Notes under the pieces: generated by a model
What the model saw: the letters and a program-made list of their open reading frames with translations, nothing else
What the model was told of the DNA's origin: nothing
Database searches by the model: none
Position numbers and translations under genes: made by a program
In this document: positions 41,787 through 51,575 of the stretch, in pieces
How positions within the stretch are numbered: position 1 is the stretch's first letter
How the letters are laid out: every line of letters starts with the position of its first letter
Origin: Geomobilibacter sp964432205
GTDB lineage: Bacteria > Desulfobacterota > Desulfuromonadia > Geobacterales > DSM-12255
DNA length: 64,000 nt
Direction: 5' to 3'
Assembly (NCBI GenBank): GCA_964432205.1
Contig: CAYSMK010000028.1
Location: 1-64,000 of the forward strand

Positions 41787-44441
41787 ATGTCGCAGCCGGA
41801 GCCCCGCAATCAGACCCAGACGCCATCGGCCGAACTGACGCCGATGATGCGACAGTACCTGGAGATCAAGGCCCAGTATCCCGACGCCATTCTCTTCTTC
41901 CGCCTGGGCGATTTCTACGAGATGTTCCTGGATGATGCGGTCAGGGCTTCCCGCATCCTGGACATAACCCTGACGTCGCGCGGCAAGGGGGGCGACGGCA
42001 GCGAGATCCCGCTGTGCGGCATACCGTACCATTCCGCAGCTCCCTATCTGGCCAAGCTGATCGAGGCTGGCGAAAAAGTGGCCATCTGCGAACAGGTGGA
42101 GGACCCGAAAAGCGTCAAGGGGATCGTCCGCCGGGAGGTGGTGCGGGTGGTCACCCCGGGTCTGGTGATGGACGGCGATAACCTGGCCCCGAAGGAGAAC
42201 AACTACCTGCTCTGCCTCGTTCCGCAGGAGACGGCCGAGATGGGGCTGGCCTACCTTGATCTCTCCACCGGCGAATTCAGGGTAACTGAACTGTCCGGGC
42301 TAGATGCGGCCATTGCCGAGATCGCCTGCGTGAAACCGAGGGAAATTCTCCTGCCGGCGATGGCGCGTGACACCGGCCTCCTCGCCTCTCTGGGGCCGCT
42401 CGGGGCCGATTGCCTGGTCAGCTGGCTGGAGGAGTGGGCCTTCGATGCCGAGTACGGCCGCCGTCTTTTTCAGCGGCAGTTTGCGGCTCACCCCGAGTCC
42501 ATGGGGTGTGGGGGGATGCGGACCGGTGTACAGGCTGCGGCGGCCATCCTTCACTATCTCTACGATACCCAGAAGGGAGAGGTGGCCCACATCAGGGAGC
42601 TCCACCCCTACCAGACCAGGGAGTTTCTGGTGCTGGACGAGGCAACGCGGCGCAACCTGGAGCTCACCGCCACCATGGCGGAGGGGAAACGCCGCGGCTC
42701 GCTCCTCGGACTGCTGGACAAGACCGTCACCGCCATGGGGGGGCGAAAGCTCAAGCAGTGGATCAACTATCCGCTGGCTGCGGTCGAGCCGATTCTGGAG
42801 CGCCAGGAGGCCGTGGACGAGTTTTTCCGTGATCCTGCCTGGCGCACGGCACTCGCCGAGGCGCTGGAAGGGGTGTACGACCTGGAGCGGCTGAACGGCC
42901 GGATCAGCATGGCTTCGGCCTCGGCCAAGGATCTGGCGGCCCTCCGGTGTTCCCTGGAGAGGGTTCCGCTTCTCCTTACCCATCTCGCCGGGGCCGAATC
43001 CCCGCTCGTGCAGCGCATTCGCGATGAGATCGATCCCCTGGAGGAGATGACTGACCTGATCCGGCGGGGGGTGGTGGAAAATCCCCCCTTCATTCTCCGC
43101 GAGGGTGGCATCATTGCCGAAGGGTACCATCCGGAGCTGGATGAACTGCGGGCCATCAGCCGGGAGGGGAAGGGATTCATCGCCCGGCTGGAGGCGCAGG
43201 AGCGTGCCAGGACCGGGATCGGTTCCCTGAAGATCCGCTACAACAAGGTGTTCGGCTATTACATCGAGGTGACCAAGGCCAATCTGGCCGAGGTGCCGGC
43301 CGACTATCTCCGCCGCCAGACCCTGGCCAATGCCGAGCGGTTCATCACCCCGGAGCTGAAGGAGTACGAGGACAAGGTCCTGGGTGCCGAGGAGCGGATC
43401 GTCGACCTGGAGTATCAACTCTTCCAGGAGATTCGCCAGCAGGTGGCCGAACAAGGCGCACGTATCGCCCGGACCGCTGACCGGCTTGCCACCCTGGACG
43501 TCCTGGTTGCACTGGCAACCGTGGCCCACGAATACGATTACTGCCGCCCGCTCGTTGACGACAGCGACGTCATCGCCATCAACGCCGGCCGGCACCCGGT
43601 GGTGGAGGCGCTCTCGCCCACCGAGCGGTTCGTGGCCAACGACACCTATCTCGATGGTCAGGAGAACCAGCTCCAGATCATCACCGGTCCGAACATGGCC
43701 GGCAAGTCGACCTTCATGCGCCAGGTTGCGATCATCACCCTGCTGGCCCAGATGGGGAGCTTCGTGCCGGCTTCTGATGCGCGCATCGGCGTGGTGGACC
43801 GGATCTTCACCCGGGTCGGCGCCTCGGACAACCTGAGTCGGGGCCATTCCACCTTCATGCTGGAGATGATCGAAACCGCCACGATCCTTCGCCATGCCAC
43901 GCCGAAAAGCCTGGTGGTCCTGGATGAGATCGGCCGCGGGACCTCCACCTTCGACGGCGTTTCCATCGCCTGGGCCGTGGCCGAGTTCCTGCACGACAGG
44001 GCCGAACACAGGGCCAGGACCCTCTTTGCCACCCATTACCACGAACTGACCGAGCTGTCCGTCACCCGCCCCGGGGTGAAGAACTTCAACGTGGCGGTCA
44101 GGGAGTGGAACGATCAGATCATTTTCCTGCGCACCATCGTCCCGGGCGGGGCTTCCCATTCCTACGGGATACAGGTGGCCCGCCTGGCCGGACTCCCCAT
44201 GGCGGTCATCGACCGGGCCAAGGAGATCCTGGTCAACCTGGAAAAGGGAGAGTACGTGGCCGAAGGGGTCCCCCGGATCGCCCGCGGAAAAAGGGTCGCC
44301 GAGGCGAAGGCGTCTCCCCAGATGGCCCTTTTTGCCGACGATACCGACCTGCTCCGCCAGCGACTGAAGGGGATAACCATTGCCTCGCTCACCCCCCTGG
44401 AGGCGTTGAATCTGCTGGATGAACTGAAAAGGATGATCTGA
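41787..44441 (+). CDS. mutS: DNA mismatch repair protein MutS
   Basis: An 884-residue mismatch sensor. The mismatch-binding motif is in LFFRLGDFYEMFLDDA (Phe-x-Glu). The ATPase has Walker A GPNMAGKSTFMRQ and the dimer-interface helix-turn-helix region, with DEIGRGTSTFDG as Walker B/signature and TLFATHYHEL. The C-terminal end LTPLEALNLLDELK is typical. ATG at 41787 preferred over the adjacent GTG. The amidase gene starts one base after its stop. Confidence 0.97.
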   Translation: MSQPEPRNQTQTPSAELTPMMRQYLEIKAQYPDAILFFRLGDFYEMFLDDAVRASRILDITLTSRGKGGDGSEIPLCGIPYHSAAPYLAKLIEAGEKVAICEQVEDPKSVKGIVRREVVRVVTPGLVMDGDNLAPKENNYLLCLVPQETAEMGLAYLDLSTGEFRVTELSGLDAAIAEIACVKPREILLPAMARDTGLLASLGPLGADCLVSWLEEWAFDAEYGRRLFQRQFAAHPESMGCGGMRTGVQAAAAILHYLYDTQKGEVAHIRELHPYQTREFLVLDEATRRNLELTATMAEGKRRGSLLGLLDKTVTAMGGRKLKQWINYPLAAVEPILERQEAVDEFFRDPAWRTALAEALEGVYDLERLNGRISMASASAKDLAALRCSLERVPLLLTHLAGAESPLVQRIRDEIDPLEEMTDLIRRGVVENPPFILREGGIIAEGYHPELDELRAISREGKGFIARLEAQERARTGIGSLKIRYNKVFGYYIEVTKANLAEVPADYLRRQTLANAERFITPELKEYEDKVLGAEERIVDLEYQLFQEIRQQVAEQGARIARTADRLATLDVLVALATVAHEYDYCRPLVDDSDVIAINAGRHPVVEALSPTERFVANDTYLDGQENQLQIITGPNMAGKSTFMRQVAIITLLAQMGSFVPASDARIGVVDRIFTRVGASDNLSRGHSTFMLEMIETATILRHATPKSLVVLDEIGRGTSTFDGVSIAWAVAEFLHDRAEHRARTLFATHYHELTELSVTRPGVKNFNVAVREWNDQIIFLRTIVPGGASHSYGIQVARLAGLPMAVIDRAKEILVNLEKGEYVAEGVPRIARGKRVAEAKASPQMALFADDTDLLRQRLKGITIASLTPLEALNLLDELKRMI

Positions 44442-44442
44442 G

Positions 44443-45816
44443 ATGGTGCGATCGAGACACCTCTTCCGCCTGCTTACCGCACTCATGCTGCTGTTCCTGG
44501 TTGCCGGCCGGGCCGGCGGCGAGGAGCGTGCAGACTCTCCCCGCAAAAAGGGCTCTACTACCCGGAAGTCAACCGGCAAGAAGGTGGAGAAGGGGGGCAA
44601 GAAGGGTGGCAAGCAGGTCAGGAAGGTGGGGAAGGTGGGGAAGGTGACGCCGGCCGCTCTGCCGAAAGCCGCTGTACCGGAGACAAAGCCACCCCTGGCC
44701 GTGGTGAAGGAGATCCGTTCCTGGTCAACGCCGGACTACACCCGGGTGGCAGTGACGCTCGACCGGGAGGTGTCTTTTGAAAAGCACCAGATAGCCCAGA
44801 GCCCGGGATCGCAGTATCTGTCGCGCCTCTATTTTGATATCAACGGCGCCAAGGTGGGGCCGGGGGTGAAGGACCTCTCCATCGGCGACGGTTTCCTGAA
44901 GACCGCCCGGGTCGGCCAGTACCGTCAGGATACGGTGCGGGTTGTGCTGGACGTGGATCACGTGAAGGACCACAAGATCTTCACCTTTTCCGACCCGTTC
45001 CGGATCATCGTGGACGTGAAGGGGGAGCGGCGGGAGGAGATCAGCCGGTTGGACACGAACATCCAGCCCCTGGTCCCCCAGCCCGAAGCGAAGAAAGAAG
45101 AGATAACGGAACCGGAGAAACCGGCGGTTCCGTTCAAACCGGGCAAGGTCAGGCGGATCGTGGTCGATCCGGGGCATGGCGGCAAGGACCCGGGGGCCAT
45201 CGGCCAGGGCGGGCTCCAGGAAAAGGATGTGGTGCTGGCCATGGGGCTGATGCTGTCGCGGAAGCTCCGCGACGAGCTCGGCATTGACGTGGTCATGACC
45301 CGCTCCAGCGACATCTTCATCGAACTGCAGGAGCGGACCGCCATTGCCAATCAGGTCGGGGCCGACCTGTTCGTCTCCGTCCATGCCAATGCCTCGCTGA
45401 ACCGGAATGCCAGCGGCGTCGAAACCTATTACCTGAACCTGGCCAAGACCGAGAAGGCGGCGCAACTGGCGGCCCGCGAAAACGGCACATCCCTCGAGAA
45501 GGTGAGCCTGTTGCAGGCGGTCCTTTTCGACCTGATGGCCAACTACAAGCTGAACGACTCGGCACACCTGGCCGAGGAGGTGCAAAAGTCCCTCCACCGG
45601 AAGGTGAGCGGCGAGTATGCGAACGTGAAAAACCTGGGGGTGAAGCAGGGGCCGTTCTACGTGCTGGTGGGAGCCACCATGCCGAGCATTCTGGTGGAAA
45701 CCGCCTTCATCAGCAATGAGCGCGAGGAAGGGCGCCTCCAGGACCCGCAGTTCCAGGAAACGGCCGTGGCCGGCATCGTTGACGGCATCAGGGCGTATAT
45801 CGCAAGTCTTAAATAA
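44443..45816 (+). CDS. N-acetylmuramoyl-L-alanine amidase (AmiC type, AMIN + Amidase_3)
   Basis: A 457-residue exported cell-wall hydrolase. A signal peptide (about 1-26) and a Lys/Gly-rich low-complexity linker (KKVEKGGKKGGKQVRKVG) come first. An AMIN domain (about 85-190) that targets the division septum follows, then the zinc amidase domain (about 240-455). Zinc ligands sit in VVDPGHGGKDPGA, the Glu in DLFVSVHANAS context and the catalytic Glu in PSILVETAFISN. It cuts peptide stems from glycan strands during daughter-cell separation. It is translationally linked to mutS. Confidence 0.92.
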   Translation: MVRSRHLFRLLTALMLLFLVAGRAGGEERADSPRKKGSTTRKSTGKKVEKGGKKGGKQVRKVGKVGKVTPAALPKAAVPETKPPLAVVKEIRSWSTPDYTRVAVTLDREVSFEKHQIAQSPGSQYLSRLYFDINGAKVGPGVKDLSIGDGFLKTARVGQYRQDTVRVVLDVDHVKDHKIFTFSDPFRIIVDVKGERREEISRLDTNIQPLVPQPEAKKEEITEPEKPAVPFKPGKVRRIVVDPGHGGKDPGAIGQGGLQEKDVVLAMGLMLSRKLRDELGIDVVMTRSSDIFIELQERTAIANQVGADLFVSVHANASLNRNASGVETYYLNLAKTEKAAQLAARENGTSLEKVSLLQAVLFDLMANYKLNDSAHLAEEVQKSLHRKVSGEYANVKNLGVKQGPFYVLVGATMPSILVETAFISNEREEGRLQDPQFQETAVAGIVDGIRAYIASLK

Positions 45817-45879
45817 CGTGCTGCGTGCTGCGTTCAGCGTGCTGAAAACCTTGAACGCAGCACGCAGCACGCTGAACGC
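45817..45879. repeat. Long perfect inverted repeat between amidase and glnD
   Basis: CGTGCTGCGTGCTGCGTTC (45817-45835) is repeated inverted as GAACGCAGCACGCAGCACG (45853-45871), a perfect 19-bp arm with a 17-nt loop. A second overlapping inverted pair involves GTTCAGCGTGCTG and CAGCACGCTGAAC, so alternative stems can form. It begins at the amidase stop and ends 16 nt before glnD. Confidence 0.85.
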
Positions 45880-45894
45880 AATCAGAGAGAGATC

Positions 45895-48621
45895 ATGCCC
45901 GAAAACATGGAGTTTGCCCTCGATCAGTACTTCCCCGATGAATCCCAGAACGTCGGTGATGCCGGCCGCGCCTCCTTCAACGAAAAGCGCCCCCTCTATC
46001 TGGCTGCCAGCAAACGGTTCTTCAGCCATTACCGCGAGCAGATAAGGGTGCAGCATGCCGCAGGGGCGAGCGGCGCCTGGACGGTCCAGGCGATCACCGC
46101 CATGACCGACAAGCTCATCTGCCGACTGTTTGCATCGATCCTGAACGATCTCCACCAGGCGGAGATGATCGGCGACAAGCTGGTGCTGGCGGCGGTGGGC
46201 GGTTATGGCCGCGGCGAACTGAACCCCTTTTCCGATATTGACCTGATGTTCCTCCACAGCGGCATCGATAGCCAGCTGATCGAGGAGATAGCCCAGAAGC
46301 TCCTCTATTTCCTCTGGGACATGCGGCTCGAAGTGGGGTATTCCGTCCGGACCATTCCCGATTGCGTGGAAATGGCCCGGAGCGACAGCACCATCAGGAC
46401 CGCGCTCTTGGACAGCCGCTACCTGATCGGGAGCCTGCAGCTGTTCAAGGAGTTCGAGAAGGTCAGGACCGCCCAGATCCTGATGAAGGGAGGCAACGCC
46501 TTCATCAGGGAAAAGGTGGATGAGCAGAAAAAACGGCGGGAAAAGTACGGGGCGTCGGTCTATCTCCTGGAGCCGAACATCAAGGAAGGTGAGGGGGGGC
46601 TCAGGGACCTGCACTCCGCCATGTGGGTGGCCAAGATCAAGTACAAGATCGACCAGCCGCGGGAGCTCATCGTCAAGGGGGTGCTTTCCGAGGAGGAACT
46701 GGACAGCTACTACGCGGCGCTCGACTATCTGTGGCGAATCAGAAACGAGCTCCACTACCGGGCGGGCAGGAAGAGCGATCAGCTCACGTTCGACGCCCAG
46801 ACCCACCTGGCCGCGTTCTTCGGCTACACGGACCGGGGAAAGGTGCTGGCGGTCGAGGAGTTCATGCGCGATTATTATCTGCATGCGACCCGGGTCGAGC
46901 ATTACTCGGCCATGCTCATCGCCCGCAGTGCCCGGCAGGACGATGCGCCGTCCAAAATCCTCGGCTACTTCATCCGCCGTCCGATCGGCGAAGGGTTCTA
47001 TGTCCTGAAAGGGGAACTGGTCATCCCTGACGAGTCGGTGATCCAGAAGGATCCTGCACGGCTCATGAAAATCTTCGAGTATGCCCAGAAGCAGGGGGTG
47101 GTGCTCAATATCCGGGTGAAGACCCTGATCCGGAAGAGTCTCGATCTGGTGAACGACAGGTTCCGGCGCAACAAGGAGGTGAACGCCTCGTTCTTCTCCA
47201 TCCTGCGCAGCGAGCACAGCGTGGTGGAAACCCTGACCCTGATGCACCACCTGGAGTTCCTGAACCGCTTCATCCCCGAATTCGAGCGGATCTACTGCAA
47301 GGTCCAGCACGACCTCTACCATATCTACACGGTCGACATCCATTCGCTGTTCTGTGTCGAGGAGATCGTCAAACTCTGGCGCGGAGAGTATCGCAAGGCG
47401 CTCCCCAATCTTACCAAGCTGGCCGCTGAAATCGACAAGCGGGAGCTCCTGCTGCTGGCAGTCCTGCTCCACGATATCGGCAAGGGAGAGGGGGGGGGGC
47501 ATGCCGACAAGGGAGCCGATCTCTGCCGGACCATCGCCCGCCGCATGGGGCTCTCCAGGGAAGACAGCGAGCGGCTCGATTTCCTGGTGAGAAGCCATCT
47601 GCTCTTTGCCCATATTGCCCAGCGGCGGGACCTGCACGACGAACGGATGATCATCGATTTCGCCCGCCAGATGCTGACCAGCGAAAACCTGAAGATGCTC
47701 TATCTGCTGACCTTCGCCGATATCAAGGGAGTGGGGCCGGACGTCTGGACCGAATGGAAGGAGATGCTGCTGAACGAGCTGTACGAAAAAACCTACCAGG
47801 TGCTGGAGCGCGGTGATTTCCGCCTGGAGGCGAGCAGCGAGCGGGCGCGGAAGGTCAAGCGCACGGTGCTGGAACTGCTGGAGAACGAATATCCGGCAGC
47901 CCAGGTCCGGGAGGAACTGAAGGCCCTGACCACCCGCCACGTCCTTTCCCATGCACCGGCGGTCCTGGCCGACCACCTGCGCATCCTGCTCCGGTTGGGC
48001 GATGAACAGCTCATCATGGCGGTCTCCCACGAGCCGGAGAAGTCCTACTCGAACTTCACCATCGTCACCCACGACGTGCCGGGGCTGTTCGCCATGATCA
48101 CCGGCGTCATGGCCGCCAACGGGATCAACATCCTGGGGGCGCAGATCCATACCAGCAAGAATGGCAAGGCGCTGGACATCCTCCAGGTCAATTCTCCCCA
48201 GGGTTTCGTCATCACCGACCAGAGCCGCTGGCAGCGGGTCGAGGACGACATGCGCCGGGTGCTGGCCCGCGAGGTGCAGGTGGAAACGCTGGTCCAGAAG
48301 CGGCGCCGGCCGACCCTGCTGGGCACCAAAGAGCGTCCCCGCTTCCCGACCAGCGTGGAAATCGACAACGAGGTCTCGGTCGATTATACGGTTGTCGATA
48401 TCTACACCCACGACCAGATCGGTCTTCTCTACCGGATCACCAGTACCTTGAAGGATCTGGGACTGTATATCGGCGTGGCCAAGATCTCCACCAAAGTGGA
48501 CCAGGTAGCCGACGTCTTTTATGTGAAAGACATCTTCGGCCACAAGATTACGGCGGAGGAAAAGTTGGAGGAGATCAGGAAGCGGCTATTGACGGCCATC
48601 GATGAGGATGCGGCCCCGTGA
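45895..48621 (+). CDS. glnD: [Protein-PII] uridylyltransferase / uridylyl-removing enzyme
   Basis: A 908-residue nitrogen sensor. The nucleotidyltransferase domain carries VGGYGRGELNPFSDIDL (about 100-117), then a GlnD-specific linker and an HD domain (LLLAVLLHDIGKGEGGGHAD, about 520-540). Two C-terminal ACT domains follow (HDVPGLFAMITGVMAANG and HDQIGLLYRITSTLKDLG) that sense glutamine. It uridylylates PII under nitrogen shortage and removes UMP under sufficiency. Its stop overlaps the xerD start (GTGA). Confidence 0.96.
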   Translation: MPENMEFALDQYFPDESQNVGDAGRASFNEKRPLYLAASKRFFSHYREQIRVQHAAGASGAWTVQAITAMTDKLICRLFASILNDLHQAEMIGDKLVLAAVGGYGRGELNPFSDIDLMFLHSGIDSQLIEEIAQKLLYFLWDMRLEVGYSVRTIPDCVEMARSDSTIRTALLDSRYLIGSLQLFKEFEKVRTAQILMKGGNAFIREKVDEQKKRREKYGASVYLLEPNIKEGEGGLRDLHSAMWVAKIKYKIDQPRELIVKGVLSEEELDSYYAALDYLWRIRNELHYRAGRKSDQLTFDAQTHLAAFFGYTDRGKVLAVEEFMRDYYLHATRVEHYSAMLIARSARQDDAPSKILGYFIRRPIGEGFYVLKGELVIPDESVIQKDPARLMKIFEYAQKQGVVLNIRVKTLIRKSLDLVNDRFRRNKEVNASFFSILRSEHSVVETLTLMHHLEFLNRFIPEFERIYCKVQHDLYHIYTVDIHSLFCVEEIVKLWRGEYRKALPNLTKLAAEIDKRELLLLAVLLHDIGKGEGGGHADKGADLCRTIARRMGLSREDSERLDFLVRSHLLFAHIAQRRDLHDERMIIDFARQMLTSENLKMLYLLTFADIKGVGPDVWTEWKEMLLNELYEKTYQVLERGDFRLEASSERARKVKRTVLELLENEYPAAQVREELKALTTRHVLSHAPAVLADHLRILLRLGDEQLIMAVSHEPEKSYSNFTIVTHDVPGLFAMITGVMAANGINILGAQIHTSKNGKALDILQVNSPQGFVITDQSRWQRVEDDMRRVLAREVQVETLVQKRRRPTLLGTKERPRFPTSVEIDNEVSVDYTVVDIYTHDQIGLLYRITSTLKDLGLYIGVAKISTKVDQVADVFYVKDIFGHKITAEEKLEEIRKRLLTAIDEDAAP

Positions 48622-49505
48622 ACGCCTATCTGGACCTCTTCCTCAGCTATCTTACCGTGGAGAAGGGGTTGACAAGAAACACGCTGGCGGCTTACAGTCG
48701 GGACATCGCCCGGTACCTCGATTATCTGGAGCAGAGCCGGATAACGGCCCCCGACATGATCCGTCCGCTGCAGGTGGCCGGTTTCATAGCGTCGCTCATG
48801 CAGGAAGGGCTTGCCCCCAGGAGCCGGGCCCGGTCACTGTCGGCCCTGCGGATGTTCCACAAGTTCCTGGTCAGGGAAGGGTACAGCGCTGCCAATCCGA
48901 CGGCGGTGATCGAGTCCCCCCGCATGGTGCGCTCCCTGCCCCAGATACTTTCCGCCCGGGAGGTGGAGGCGCTCCTGGCCGGCCCTGCCGGCAACGAGCC
49001 GGCCGAGGTACGGGATCGGGCCATGCTCGAACTCCTGTATGCAACCGGGCTCAGGGTGTCGGAACTGGTGACGCTCCGGGTGCGGGACGTGAACCTTGCT
49101 GCCGGCTACCTGCTCACCCTTGGCAAGGGAGACAAGGAGCGGCTGGTCCCCATCGGCGATGCGGCCAGGGATGCCGTGCTCGCCTATCTCCGGCAGGTGC
49201 GGAGCGGGCAGGACCCGGCGGCTGACAACCCGTACCTGTTCCTGACCCGACTAAAGGACCGGATGACCCGCCAGGCCTTCTGGAACATCATCAAGAAGCG
49301 GGCAACGGCGGCCGGGATCAGGAAGAACATCTCTCCGCACACCCTGCGGCACTCCTTTGCCACCCATCTGCTGGAGAATGGCGCGGACCTGCGGAGCGTG
49401 CAGCTGATGCTGGGCCACGCGGACCTGGCAACGACGCAGATTTACACGCACATCACCCGAGAGCGGCTCAAAAGGCTCCATCAGGAGCTGCACCCCAGAG
49501 GATGA
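48618..49505 (+). CDS. xerD: Site-specific tyrosine recombinase XerD/XerC
   Basis: A 295-residue tyrosine recombinase for chromosome dimer resolution. The SAM-like N-terminal domain (DLFLSYLTVEKGLTRNTLAA) is followed by the catalytic domain with Arg in LLYATGLRVSELVTLR, HTLRHSFATHLLENGADLRS and the box QLMLGHADLATTQIYTHIT with the nucleophilic Tyr. The start is GTG at 48618, overlapping the glnD stop by 4 nt. XerD is favoured over XerC from overall pattern, but a search would be needed to settle it. Confidence 0.9.
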   Translation: MNAYLDLFLSYLTVEKGLTRNTLAAYSRDIARYLDYLEQSRITAPDMIRPLQVAGFIASLMQEGLAPRSRARSLSALRMFHKFLVREGYSAANPTAVIESPRMVRSLPQILSAREVEALLAGPAGNEPAEVRDRAMLELLYATGLRVSELVTLRVRDVNLAAGYLLTLGKGDKERLVPIGDAARDAVLAYLRQVRSGQDPAADNPYLFLTRLKDRMTRQAFWNIIKKRATAAGIRKNISPHTLRHSFATHLLENGADLRSVQLMLGHADLATTQIYTHITRERLKRLHQELHPRG

Positions 49506-49510
49506 AAACG

Positions 49511-49578
49511 GTTCAACGTTCCAAGTTCAAGGTTCAATGTTAATAACCTTGAACCTTGAAACTTGAACCTTGAACATT
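49511..49578. repeat. Cluster of GTTCAAGG/CCTTGAAC inverted units
   Basis: Between xerD and apgM, GTTCAAGG-type units run one way (49524-49539) and CCTTGAAC-type units the other (49547-49574), three or more copies. They can form several alternative hairpins. It resembles the hairpin repeat between the amidase and glnD in placement, not in sequence. Confidence 0.7.
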
Positions 49579-49596
49579 CGTTGAAAGGAACCTTTG

Positions 49597-50805
49597 ATGA
49601 AATACGTGGTACTCCTCGGCGACGGCATGTCGGATGAAAAACTGGGGCAACTCGGTGGCAAGACCCCTTTGCAGGTGGCCAGGACCCCCAATCTGGACTA
49701 TATGGCCAAGCGCGGTACGCTTGGTCTTGCCAGGACCGTTCCGCCGGGATTTTCACCGGGCAGCGACGTGGCCAATCTGTCGGTGTTCGGCTACGACCCC
49801 CAGACCTGCTATACCGGCCGGTCTCCCCTGGAGGCAGCCAGTATGGGGATTCACCTGGAGCCTGACGACGTGGCCTTCCGGGTCAACCTGGTCAATCTCC
49901 AGCCCCGCGGCAGCCGCCTGATCATGAACGACTACTGCAGCGGCCATATCAGTTCCGAAGAGGCCCTTGAGTTGGTGACCGCCCTGCAGCACGAGCTGGA
50001 GAGCCCTGAATTCCGGTTCTATCCGGGTGTCGGCTATCGCCACCTCATGGTGTGGCAGGGGGGGAAGGTCGATCTGATCACCACGCCGCCCCACGACATC
50101 ACCGGCAAGGACATCCTCAACCACCTCCCCCAGGGGGAGGGGAGCGCCAGGCTGATCGAGCTGATGAATTCGTCCCAGCTGCTGTTCCACAACCATCCCC
50201 AGTACCGGCAGCGGCTCGACGCCGGCAAGGTGCCGGCCAATTCCATCTGGCTCTGGGGGCAGGGGAAGGCCCCGCGCATGCACTCCTTCAAGGAGAAGTT
50301 CGGCCTCTCCGGCGCCGTCATTTCCGCCGTCGATCTGGTGCGGGGGATCGGCGTCTGCGCCGGCATGGAGATCATCAAGGTGCCCGGCGCCACCGGCTAT
50401 ATCGATACCAACTACGAAGGCAAGGCTGCGGCGGCACTGGAGGCCCTTGAACGGGTCGACTATGTCTATCTGCATGTCGAGGCGCCCGACGAGGCCGGCC
50501 ATGCCGGCAACCTGGAGCACAAGCTGCAGGCCATCGAGGATTTCGATGCCAAGGTGGTGGGGCCGGTCCTTGAGGGAATCAGGAAGTTCGGGGACTACCG
50601 GGTGCTCAGCACCCCCGACCACCCGACGCCGCTCGCCCGGATGACCCATACCGCTTCGCCGGTGCCGTTCATCCTCTACGCCGGCGAGGAGGCGGAAAAG
50701 CAGGGGATTGCCGGTTACGACGAAGACACTGCCGCTGCAACCGGGGTGATGGTGGAGAAGGGGTACCGCCTGATGGAGATGATGCTGGGGCGGTTGAGTT
50801 GGTGA
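49597..50805 (+). CDS. apgM: Cofactor-independent phosphoglycerate mutase, ApgM (archaeal) type
   Basis: A 402-residue alkaline-phosphatase-superfamily enzyme interconverting 3- and 2-phosphoglycerate. KYVVLLGDGMSDE holds the first metal Asp. SPGSDVANLSVFGYDP has the catalytic Ser. YLHVEAPDEAGHAGN and STPDHPTPLARMTHTASPVP have the other metal ligands. The length and ATSG-like pattern fit the ApgM branch and not GpmI. A short tandem repeat covers its last codons and the following spacer. Confidence 0.93.
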   Translation: MKYVVLLGDGMSDEKLGQLGGKTPLQVARTPNLDYMAKRGTLGLARTVPPGFSPGSDVANLSVFGYDPQTCYTGRSPLEAASMGIHLEPDDVAFRVNLVNLQPRGSRLIMNDYCSGHISSEEALELVTALQHELESPEFRFYPGVGYRHLMVWQGGKVDLITTPPHDITGKDILNHLPQGEGSARLIELMNSSQLLFHNHPQYRQRLDAGKVPANSIWLWGQGKAPRMHSFKEKFGLSGAVISAVDLVRGIGVCAGMEIIKVPGATGYIDTNYEGKAAAALEALERVDYVYLHVEAPDEAGHAGNLEHKLQAIEDFDAKVVGPVLEGIRKFGDYRVLSTPDHPTPLARMTHTASPVPFILYAGEEAEKQGIAGYDEDTAAATGVMVEKGYRLMEMMLGRLSW

Positions 50806-50827
50806 GTTGGTGAGTTGGTGAGTTGGG
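50795..50827 (+). repeat. Tandem octamer repeat at the 3' end of apgM
   Basis: GAGTTGGT is repeated about four times (GTTGAGTTGGTGAGTTGGTG onwards). The first copies encode the last residues of ApgM and the stop. An octamer array here could change the C-terminus by slippage but would do little harm. Confidence 0.8.
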
Positions 50828-50865
50828 ATGCCGATAACTCGACTACTTACCGATTCTCAGGGGGT

Positions 50866-51501
50866 ATGGTGAAAACCAGGGAATTCTTCACCACTGACGA
50901 GCTGGAACGTATCCGCCGCACGGTGGATGCTGCCGAGTCGGCGACAGCCGGCGAGATTGCCACCATGGTGGTTTCTGCCAGCGATCCCTACCGGGAGGGG
51001 ACGGTGCTCGGCGGACTCCTTCTGGCCGGCTTTGTCGCGTTCCTGCTGAGCGTTCTCCTCCATCACATTACGGTCTGGTTCTACGTGCCGGTCACGGTAG
51101 TGCTCGCGTTCCCCTCCTGCGCCCTGTTTCGTGCCTTTCCCCGTCTCAGGCTTCCGTTCGTGGCCCGTTCCCGCATCCGGGAGGCGGTCAGGGAACGGGC
51201 GCTCAGGGCCTTTTACGAAAAGGGCCTCTACCGGACCCGGGACGCCACCGGCATCCTCATCTTCATCTCACTCCTGGAGCATACCGTCTGGATACTCGGT
51301 GACCGGGGGATCAACGAACGGATCACCCAGGAAACCTGGCAGGAGCTGTCCGCCGATCTGTCCCGGGGGATTCGGGCCGGTGAGGGCTGTGACGCGCTCT
51401 GCCGGACCATCACCCGCTGCGGGGCGATCCTTGCCGAACATTTCCCCCTCAAGACCGGCGACACCAATGAACTGACCGATCAGGTGTTGTACGAGCGCTA
51501 G
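50866..51501 (+). CDS. TPM-domain membrane protein
   Basis: A 211-residue protein. A TPM-like domain (about 6-190) opens with FFTTDELERIRRTVDAAES and TAGEIATMVV and contains FYEKGLYRTRDATGILIFIS. It is interrupted by two helices (about 48-90), as in the COG3762 group. These proteins usually pair with a second TPM protein and a LemA protein; none is seen here. ATG at 50866 follows AGGGGGT. Function is unknown. Confidence 0.75.
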   Translation: MVKTREFFTTDELERIRRTVDAAESATAGEIATMVVSASDPYREGTVLGGLLLAGFVAFLLSVLLHHITVWFYVPVTVVLAFPSCALFRAFPRLRLPFVARSRIREAVRERALRAFYEKGLYRTRDATGILIFISLLEHTVWILGDRGINERITQETWQELSADLSRGIRAGEGCDALCRTITRCGAILAEHFPLKTGDTNELTDQVLYER

Positions 51502-51575
51502 CATCAATACGATAAGCCAACGTCAACTCACCAGGCGCGTCCCCTTCCTCTCGCAACGGCATCCCGAATCCAGCC

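Noticed and set aside
42300..44612. 770-codon minus-strand frame opposite mutS
   Set aside because: Antisense shadow; mutS motifs are intact on the plus strand.
44725..48543. 1272-codon minus-strand frame opposite the amidase and glnD
   Set aside because: Spans two real genes and their spacer in antisense; no recognisable fold. Length alone comes from codon bias.
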